DNA of 26,213 bases from Bacteroidota bacterium. GTDB taxonomy: Bacteria; Bacteroidota; Ignavibacteria; Kapaibacteriales; UBA2268. The notes beneath the pieces were generated by a model. It had not been told where the DNA came from, searched no databases, and saw nothing but the letters and a program-made list of their open reading frames with translations. The DNA is taken from positions 1 through 26,213 of the forward strand of contig JAJRPT010000129.1 in NCBI GenBank assembly GCA_024280675.1, given 5' to 3'. A program made the position numbers and the translations under genes. Positions 9,101-15,800 of this stretch are shown piece by piece (the first letter of the stretch is position 1; each line of letters begins with the position of its first letter).

Positions 9101-9190
9101 AGGGACTTTGAGAGTCTTAGCAGAAATCCATATCTAATAATTGTACGCCAAGGGTCAAGCCTGGGTTCAATCCTATTGTATAAGTATTGA
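3182..9190 (+). CDS. Giant secreted multidomain protein with two LamG-like domains, dockerin-like loops and a weak T9SS-type tail (2002 aa)
   Basis: Signal peptide at 1-22 (ending TYAQ, before DNEYEF). Visible order: cohesin-like beta domain (24-155); LamG/concanavalin-like domain (about 378-570, with LTVSAWINP, WTHIAAVL, LYVDGELV and GGLKEVKVWKR); Ig-like domain (645-765); second LamG-like domain (768-950, LFLEAWIRP, WTHVAVFF, LREIRFWDG); Ig-like domain (1030-1190); a beta module ending in HNHLPILSRF (1195-1300), common in Bacteroidota surface proteins; dockerin-like pair of calcium loops (D1381/N1383/D1385/D1392 and N1408/N1410/D1412/D1419); a second cohesin-like domain (1475-1615); Ig/Kre9-like repeats (1632-1905). 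Residues 1915-2002 resemble a T9SS type A sorting domain, but lack the YPNP opening and the GxY near the end. It is a full-length paralogue of the protein at 17919-24365. It probably acts at the cell surface or in a matrix; no catalytic residues are seen. Confidence 0.85.
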   Translation: MYRLILLCLVLIEFSFVVTYAQDNEYEFTINQRRRYDQIHAELWVKRYKDTPPTIGYANIYIKFNNKYLSLANAGVVSIADSLHSDIDQYNPIRNFSSPFHGTNGYANLALEEKDSTMVIVKVSPDGQGTTGYRVSEDGRGTFIGKVMFDIVNNPRPVDLTEMKIDEFLTTVEDPVHNSLMDLDIIKLTDPDDFEIIGVTLLSGVSTGNVIDRNKDYKCLEYYDGQIQENSVYKGAGYPIFYERSVNPQLYTEAVDVGISWIIDRSIDGGRSWDEIGRFAETNTKSTSVDDSVHSGEIAKNINGNNNTYIVTTWNNEKISQDNYRQPLRTIWQSTKNNKTRLLTMRLRIGGLADTNTVIRNKTTISKIFASEFEMPMGSYFFTNLGGATQYYRTDTTFSNATQLTVSAWINPAAQKLGDVGIVVSSGGVDATEYKGSKEGAWILYLKEGKYPAFRARENNNNGAGGYLANIVAEDPIKFSAYSDNADYHSLNWTHIAAVLKDNKSWLYVDGELVASSVNDGAAGAARLLQTDHHVYVGLNPNFNFDVRNLYSGGLKEVKVWKRSLTQEQIKAFAAGFASAHEFEDGDPRVALELYYPLQGDPEDYAYEEENQEGRNDLKYFEDAIPKYKPGYERMWPDIPHARIVSPTLGSGLTNQEGDEFEIRYISYGLGDNDSLGSKDIEIEYSVDMGTSWHLIEDPDGVDLGKSDAPDVETGSVIWEPFHNDDEFANLRDAKPFGKSALLRISGHGDYWQDNILSISQGFSVSKFFSINKDRDVSIYVDEADEFALPEKGLFLEAWIRPHEFPFDGERIFPIVAKVDSVLGQIDYMFALNNLGKLELITIDSLGNEYRAVSSNGYKVQEPLSKNIDSAWTHVAVFFNPKLEQSDRVRFYIDAREVPVDTNFALSDEAIFTEIKSSPLFLGYLPELKEQGGSRGFFGQLREIRFWDGLPFEYNYDQEGLDSLLVFLQGASALHVDKFEDTSRVNLITSFSFNGGVYSYGGGKRRIVSSFDSTIYARWTGDSLEYLPTKPYLRIVEPFAETEGLQDDETFKIRWTGFDYDGEGFDMGSYNSTPPSLEFSPFGGGVGGPDNLPPYKYVGSKYWNFGFDDSFTIPEDSKYRFTQHGGVNFYAANLNLSRVNPDVNGDGENNDQGAIPYARENARLRLSGRFTIEGETEYIESESELFTVWPEANFTIRLLLEGKHQGFTMPIKQFETEYEKGGVRIHLYKDDNGEIGQEIEISQAIRPYLETYPFNLNNGNNRFANMDFLFTELADGKYWLMVEQHNHLPILSRFPVQFLFDGDDKDTWQPESGWDFTSWNGEFGNFLPSAQTNPTEAGYYTAFGKASSSVSDPEWSQTGLAYNDGIWNSSSAPLPAMVSGDVNQDGKIDNQDFNFIISKVASHNIVANLNSDSYVNAADRVMCLRNIGRGHSLGKYGYLLYGTAEEEIVDSKGNSNKINTQSKNIRKTALNSFQSGIEYLLSSETIIEADQIKIEVFLQNIGDPFFLGNTTIGLSYDNTFVEYDSYSDEGVIFSNKQELGYLPSFSGPLTGSEEMENLRTIEIIYDSALGDGAEVPGEKTSLGKLFFNVVDYDRLVSFDWSSSTRVFTRDGKDITLLGEKDDIENLNPYDAEFIYPKGGEVFSRNQAIIVEWLNDGPDVIIEFRSDEVFLTQKISDFALSSSISSFAFNMPDINCEDCHFRMLEAESDELIAKSNIFSILDRSAIITSPSYRDGIFSGGEESVITFLASGITKGNFEYSVNGGLWKEIQADVDLSKTSFEWTLPELTSSLAFVRLTDTDGFPIAVSDSFKILNGELNFKEFVLGEEFSGGEEKTITWFYKKVDYFDLQFSPNGGDYWENIVQNQNAPPRFYWWTVPNVSTSNAIIRAVHRGDSDLEYDRTQVFAINPSSIVEKSLFNSGKLKVYLKEPKTSIGTVVVETSSSQPASIIVYSLDGKEVLTSNHMLSPTYNEVQIRDFESLSRNPYLIIVRQGSSLGSILLYKY

Positions 9191-9341
9191 GTGAAGCAAA
9201 GCTTTGCAAAGTTGTTGTTTATGAACACATCACTCGGCTGAACATTATAATTTAAAAATAAGAAGAAATGAGCTAAGCCAGTGTATTTCAATGTTTTATG
9301 AGAGTGTTGAAAACTTGGCATTTATATTGAATAATTAGCTG

Positions 9342-9413
9342 TGACCATCTGTTGCTGGAAATATCTGGTGCTTTATGGTCAATAATATACTTTGCCACAT
9401 TGTGTGGTCAAAG
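9342..9413 (+). repeat. Cluster of TGGTCA sites with a 10-bp hairpin
   Basis: TGACCAT (9342-9348) and ATGGTCA (9375-9381) form an inverted repeat. A third site, GTGGTCA (9404-9410), follows 29 nt later. The third site is part of a hairpin: CTTTG-CCACA (9390-9399) pairs with TGTGG and CAAAG (9403-9413), with one bulged T and a TTG loop. There is no T-tract, so this is not an intrinsic terminator. The spacing of near three helical turns would suit a dimeric regulator, but this is speculative, as the cluster is over 400 nt before the next gene. Confidence 0.3.
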
Positions 9414-9563
9414 TTGGTATGGAAAGGCGGGTCTATTCTAGTTGCCAGATAATAATAAATTTGGCGAGCTAGTTAAGTTAAAGTATTTCGGACAAGTGCC
9501 GATAAGAACAAATGTATGCTAGCAAACTGGCTTGTTGGCATGATTGGTGAAAAGAAAAAAATA

Positions 9564-9769
9564 ATGAGTAAAAACGAAATTTATACAACACAGGAAGTGT
9601 TAAAAAAATCAAAAATTATGGAGGATTTATGAACGACTACAGACATCCGGAAATTCGCTCTCCAGGTATTTGGCAAAACAGGAGTGGTTCGCCACCCCGA
9701 GTGCTGAGTACCCAGTTAGGGTATAATCTCAGCGTCGCACAAGTATTTTTTCGAAACGTATTGATATAA
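9564..9769 (+). other. Two short overlapping frames (22 and 46 codons), probably not genes
   Basis: A 22-codon frame (9564-9632, MSKNEIYTTQEVLKK...) overlaps by ATGA a 46-codon frame (9629-9769, MNDYRHPEIRSPGIW...) that has GGAGG four bases before its ATG. The arrangement looks like translational coupling. The second frame uses CGA, CGC and CCG codons that are unlike its neighbours, and it coincides with the strong RNA stem-loops at 9681-9733, so structure is the better explanation. The peptides match nothing I recognise. A remnant of a broken gene or a leader peptide is also possible. Confidence 0.15.
9681..9740 (+). ncRNA. Candidate structured leader RNA upstream of the adhesin gene
   Basis: Stem-loop 1: GGAGTGG (9681-9687) pairs with CCACCCC (9692-9698) around a UUCG tetraloop, with one A-C mismatch. 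Stem-loop 2: GCTGAG (9703-9708) pairs with CTCAGC (9728-9733), enclosing an inner TACCC/GGGTA stem (9709-9713 with 9719-9723) with loop AGTTA and a TAAT bulge. GGAG at 9681 could instead pair with CTCC at 9659-9662, so two alternative folds exist. Six T follow at 9746-9751, some 12 nt after stem 2. The segment is clearly more GC-rich than its AT-rich surroundings. It matches no riboswitch class I can name. It could be a 5' leader, attenuator or small RNA. Confidence 0.4.
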
Positions 9770-9820
9770 AAAAGTTAATTAATATTCTAAATGTCTTAAT
9801 AATTCTAAAAGGAATGAGCT

Positions 9821-12800
9821 ATGAGAAATAAAAACAGTTTAGTGATATTTGGGTTTGTCCTGATTATGATGATCGGGTTTCTGAATATCAAGGCCTATGG
9901 GGCAGTATATACTTTCACGGGCACAAACAGTGCTCTTTGGAATGATGCGGATAACTGGGATTTAGGGTCATTGCCTACAAGTAGTGATGATGTTGTTATC
10001 CCATCAAATAAAACCGTACAAATTGACATGGCGGTTACAATTACTAATTTGACAGTGTCTGGGACTCTTGAGCCTGATGCTAGCCCAAATAGGACAATTA
10101 TTGTAACTGATGGTATAATAGTCTCGAGCGGTGGTCAGGTAAATTATAATAATGCTTCTGGCAATGGAGCTGGTCGTCTTTCTTGGACCTTAACAGGTTC
10201 TGGAGCTTCCAACGAAATTGACAACCAGAATGCAACTGGTACGATTGCCAATGATGCGGCAACCTTGCAGTTTTATAATCTAGACTTGACCTCTGGTAAT
10301 ATTACAACCAATGCAACTGCTCACCATGGTCATATGACTATTTATGGTGATTTAACAGTAAATGCTGATTTTAATATCAGCTCTACTACCAACCACTCTA
10401 CCATTTATTTTGGTAATGATGGTACCTCAAACACAAAAACTATATTGAACTTGAGTAATATCTACTTTAATGCAGTAGTTATTGCAACGGGTGCTGATGT
10501 AGCTTGTGCAACAGATTTATATTTCAGAGGAGATTTAGAGGTTAAGACTGGTGCAACATTTGCGGTAAGTTCACCTCTTGTTACTTTCAACACAAATGAT
10601 GGTATCACAATCACTCCTACTGGAGCTCTGACATTTGCAGCTGGGGCATCTATTGCGATGGATGTAAACACTACACTGGCTGGCAGTTTGTCTGGTTTTG
10701 ATGCAGAATTAACATTGGCTGCGACAAAGTCACTTACAGTTGGTGCTGGGTTTAGTCTCACGGGAGCTGGGCAGGTTACAACTAATGCTGCTTCAAGTAT
10801 AATCATTGAGCATACAAGTGGTCTTGGTGGTGTATTCGCACTCAGCGGAGCATCTTCTTGGAATGCAACTACTAACTATACTATTAACGATGGTATTCTT
10901 GGGTTTTCAACAACCACACCTGCGATTGCTACAATTGGTGATCTCACATTGGGAGATGCAACAGGCGGCTCGTCTGTGGCTGGTACTGAATCATTTTCAA
11001 TGAGTGGAGATTTATTAGTAGTTAATGGTACTGCAGCTAACTCATTTGAAACAACTTCTGGTACTATCACAATGACTGGTTCGGGTCCTGAAACAATTAC
11101 AGCAAACACTGCTGGTGGTGAGTCAATCGATCTTTATGGCCTTCATATTGCGGCGGCGGCTTCGGTTCAGACTGTGGCAGATGAAGATTTGATCATCTCA
11201 GGGTGGTTGGGTTGTAGCACAGGTGGTCTGCTTACTCTAACTGCGGGTACGGGTGCAAATACAGATGCACTTACTTTTGATGGAAGTGCTGGTCAGTTCT
11301 GGGAAGAAGTTGGAGACGGTACCGATATAGTTCTTGGAGATTACAGTTCAATTAATATCACTGGAACTCTAGCTCTGAAATCTAACTATTTAATTGATAA
11401 TCAAACAAACGCAGGTAGTGTATTAGTTGGTGCTGCTGGAACTCTTGATTTTGAAGCTAACACACTAACTCTTGCAAATACTGGTGGTACAGACCAAACA
11501 GATTTTGTCACGACTTCTGGTGCAACTTTAAAAACAGCATTAGCTGGTGGCTTTGTTGCTAATATCTTAACACCTGCTGGTAATGGTAATACATTGATAA
11601 CTATTGCTTCGACCACCACATTGGAATATAATCTAGGTGCAACTGACCTAGGATTATTGCTTGTGGGTGGTGTTGGTGGAACTCGCGCCGATATTACTAC
11701 GATAGCCGATGTTGTTATCAATGGTGCTGCAATCACTACCGCAGCCGATGGTACTGAAATCACGGGTGATTTAACAGTTACTACTGGTTCTGTCATTCTT
11801 GGTGCAGGTAATGCAATTGACTTTGGATCTCAAGCTAACGCAACAATTACTAACTCAACTGGAACTGCAACTGATTTAACTTTAGAAAATGTAATTTTAA
11901 CTGCTGCAAATACGGTAACTACTTCTGGTGATTTGTATATTGCTGGAACTGGTGGCACGGGAACAGCACTTAATATTTCAGGTAATGGAGTATTTGACGC
12001 ACAAGCAAATGATTCACATATTTATTTCTCTGGAGCAACGGGTGATATTCTGGTGGCAACTGGTGCTGGGACTTGTTCTTTGCACGATGTAACGGTTACA
12101 ACTGGTGCAGCACTTACATTAAATGTAGCAAATGATCCAGCACAGACAGTGGATATAGAAGGTAATTTGACTCTTGCTGGAACTGGAACATTGATTGCCG
12201 GTGGTGATGCCGCTGACGAATCATTAGTTACATTCTCTGGCTCTACGGCTCAGGTGATTTCTAACTCAGGTAATAACGCATTAACATTTGACGCAATAAA
12301 CATTTCGAATGCTGCTGGAGTTACAGCAGATGGTGATATGACTTGGTCAAATGCAGGTGGACTGGCTACAGTATCAGGTACTGGAGTTTTCACAGCTACT
12401 GCTGGAACTCTTTCCTTAATTGATGGAACTGGTACGGCTCCACTTCTTACGATTGCTGGCGGTGCTTCTGCAACATTCTTTAATCTTGCTTCTGGTGAAG
12501 CGGGTGATGCTTCTGCAATTCAAGGTAATCTATCTATCATAAAAGATTTATCTGGTGAAGATTTTGATCACTCTGGTAATGGAACTGTAACATTTTATGG
12601 TGACCCTTCGCTAGTAGATGCAACAGCAATCACAAATGATGGTAAAAAGATTTCTATTATTACTGTAACTGTTTTAGTACCCGATCAAGTTGTTGTTCAT
12701 ACAGATTGCGAACTGCAATCGGCCATTGCTTCGGCAACTGGTAATACTCAAGTATGGACAGTGGATGGTCGTTTAGAATTAACTGCAGATGCCGCAGTTT

Positions 12801-15800
12801 TTGCTGACGGTACAACAACAATTTCTGCTGGCGGAGACCTTCACATTTCTGGTGTGGGTACTAACTCTTTGGAAGATCATTTCACAGACCAATCGGCAAA
12901 CCTTGTAACAACGGTTGGAAATATAATTTTCGATAATGCAGCACTAGACTTCGTTGGAGTTGGTGAGGCACTGACAATGAACGACCTTACGCTATCTTCT
13001 GCTGGAGCAATAGTTCTTGCTTCTGGTGAGGTACTGACAATTAATGGAAATTTAGTTGTTGGTCACGCAGGTGGTTCGGGAACTGATATTGCGATGGGAG
13101 ACGGTGATGCGGCTTCTGGTATAATATTGGGAGGAGCGACTTCTTCAATCTCAGGAACACTCGACCTCAATGTTGGTGATCTTGAAGTATTAGCTACAGC
13201 CACTGGAGCAACAGCTTCTACTGGTATAATACTGCAAGGTACGGGCGAAGAGCTTCTTGATGTTCTTTCTGGTGGATCATTTGTTTCATCTGACAATGTT
13301 ACTTTTAATGGAGATGCCAATTTTGCAACTGCAATTAGTAACCGTAACACAACAGACGGCTCAAAGCTTTCATTCCATGATATTACAATTGGTGCAGCGA
13401 ATACAACTGGGCTTGGTGCAAATTCTCCATTCCACGTGAGTGGCTCATTTACTCACACAGCAAATGGTTTGTTCTATGTTGGAACGAGTGGTTCTACCAC
13501 TTTCAACGGTACAGACGAATACATCACAATCGCAGCCGATAACGAAGTTTCATTCTATGAAGTAACATTCGATGGCTCAACACTTTGGTCTGGTGATTTT
13601 GATATTCTTGTGAATAAAGACCTTACCGTTACATCTGTTGGATCATTTAAAATGGAAAATGCAGCTGGAACGAAAGCTGGCGAGATTGACTTTGGTGGAG
13701 ACGGGATTGCAACTGTAGTCGATATTGCCAATGCTTCAACAACATTTAATATTGTAAATAATAATATACTTGAGTTTAATGATGTGTATATTGATTTAGA
13801 GAACTCTACTGATAATTTAGTTGCAACAGACTCTTATGAAATCACAGGCGACCTTTATCACAACCAAGGTGTTTTAAATAATCAAAGCGATAATGTTGTA
13901 ACTTTGTCTGGAACTGGTACTCTCAGGTCTGAGGCTGCTGATATGGTGGTTTTTGAAGATATGGTAATAACTGGAACCATCACTTATGGTGGCGGTACTT
14001 CCGATGACATGCACATTGGTGGAGATTTAACTGTTGCTTCTGGCGGTTCATTGGCGGCCATTGATGACGGAGATGTTGCTAGTTTCATTGGTGGAAACGC
14101 TAAAACTATTGCAAATGCTGGGACACTCACAATTGGTGATTTAACCATTGCTGATGTTTCGGGAAATGCAGTGACAACAGCTACAGATATGACCGTCTTA
14201 GATGACTTCACAGTTGGAGACGGAACAGACGCTGGTGCTTCTTTCGAAGCTACTGCTGGTGTGCTTACATTTGGTAATGGCACGGGATATAATAGTATTA
14301 TTTATAATAATGCTGGTAGTTCAACTTCTTTGAAAATGCACTCAGTAACTCTTGCAACAGGCGAAGCTGTTACTCTTTCGGTTACTGGATCAAATGATGA
14401 ATACTATATCAATGGCAACTTGACTGTAAGCGGTACAGGTAATCTTATTGCTGGTACTGGTTCTAAGATTTGGATGAATGGTTCATCTGAGCAAACCATA
14501 TCTCTTGGCTCTCACGCAAACGCATTTAATCCTTATAACCTAACATTAAACAATAGTGCTGGAGCAAGACTTGTTTCGACTAACACAAGTGTTGGTGAGA
14601 ATGATTTCTTGGTATTAAATATATTCAGATTACAAAATGGTGATCTTGATTTGAATGGTGATAATATCTTGTCAATCGACTATGATACATCTCCATTGAC
14701 TGCAAGGCTGGACGAAACGACGGGAAATACTGTCGTAAACAATGGCCCTGCTTCATCTACTGGTTATATTTATGCAACAGAAGGAGCTGCCGGCGGAGTT
14801 TTCTCTAATAAAAACTTTGCAGGACTTGGAATGTTGTTCTCGACCGATCTTGATCCTACGTCCTTTACTGTCAAAAGATATATGATACCTAGAACTATTG
14901 CAGGCTCATCACAAATGTCACGTTACTACTCTGTTGTTTCTGGTGTTACTGTTGGTCTTGGAACAAAGATGGTGATGAAGTACGATGATTCAGAGCTTGG
15001 AACTTTAACAGAATCTGATTTGGTTCTTCTTTATTCAGATGATCCGTCGTCTGGTCCTTGGTTCTTGGATACAACTGCTGTTGTTAATTCTACTCTTAAC
15101 AGATTAACTACAAGCGATGATGTTGTTGCAGGATTTACAGGTGGAACAGAATGGTGGACTGCGGCAAATGTGGACATACTTTATTCTGCTTCCATTACAA
15201 ACGGCTTGGCAGATAACCCACTTGCAGCAGGTACTGACGACAATGCAATTATTGGCGTTCAGTTTACAAGCAATGGAACAATAGATTTAAGCACTGTTAG
15301 GTTCAACCTCGGTCGTGCCCTTGGTACTCCAAACGAATCAACATCTTTTACTTTATATTATTCTTCTGACAATGATTTTTCTACCACAAGCGACAATGTA
15401 GTTCTTGTCTCAGGCTTTGCAACTAACCAATCTCAAATGAGTGGTGGTACAACGGGTGACTCCTACATTGAGTTTGATATTACGACCGAGGATGATGAAT
15501 ATACCAATGTTATAGAAGGTTCTCCAGTCAATTTATTCCTAGCAATGAACACAGCAGAAGCATTAACAACCTCTACTGCTTCTATTACCCCACAATTAAC
15601 TCATGCTGAGATAACTGTGACCGAAGGTGTTGTTGCTCCATTTGGAGTTACTGGTTCTGCTTATACATTTGAGCCATCAATCGAAATTGAGCCAAATGAG
15701 AATGGAATAGCAGACGGACCTCTTTCGGCAAAAGAAACAGGTATTGCAATATTTGGATTCAAAGCCGAAGTTACTTCTGCAGTTGGTGGACCTAGCTTTA

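Larger units (their letters stand above)
9191..9820 (+). other. 630-bp intergenic region with inverted repeats and leader-like RNA
   Basis: No convincing gene lies here. From left to right it holds a 12-bp palindrome GCAAAGCTTTGC (9196-9207) right after the stop codon, an inverted repeat CACTcGGCT/AGCCAGTG (9231-9283), a cluster of TGGTCA-type sites with a hairpin (9341-9413), two short overlapping frames (9564-9769) and a GC-rich pair of stem-loops (9681-9740). Near the 3' end, TTGATA (9761-9766) and TATTCT (9783-9788), 16 nt apart, could form a promoter for the adhesin gene. AAAAGGA at 9807-9813 is a good ribosome binding site for its start at 9821. No clear terminator for the upstream giant gene was found. 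Confidence 0.5.

Noticed and set aside
9196..9207. Palindrome GCAAAGCTTTGC as terminator of the first giant gene
   Set aside because: A perfect palindrome without a loop leaves only a 4-bp stem, and no T-tract follows.
9082..9321. 79-codon minus-strand frame across the end of the first giant gene
   Set aside because: Most of it is antisense to the sorting-tail-like region; no ribosome binding site and no domain.
9686..9698. GGTTCG-containing hairpin as part of a tRNA
   Set aside because: No acceptor, D or anticodon arms can be built around it; it is a simple UUCG stem-loop.
10462..14283. Long open frames on the minus strand opposite the adhesin gene (10462-10806, 11401-11796, 13984-14283 and others)
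   Set aside because: They mirror the Gly/Thr/Ala-rich codons of the coding strand, giving Val/Ala/Pro-rich low-complexity products with no start signals or domains.
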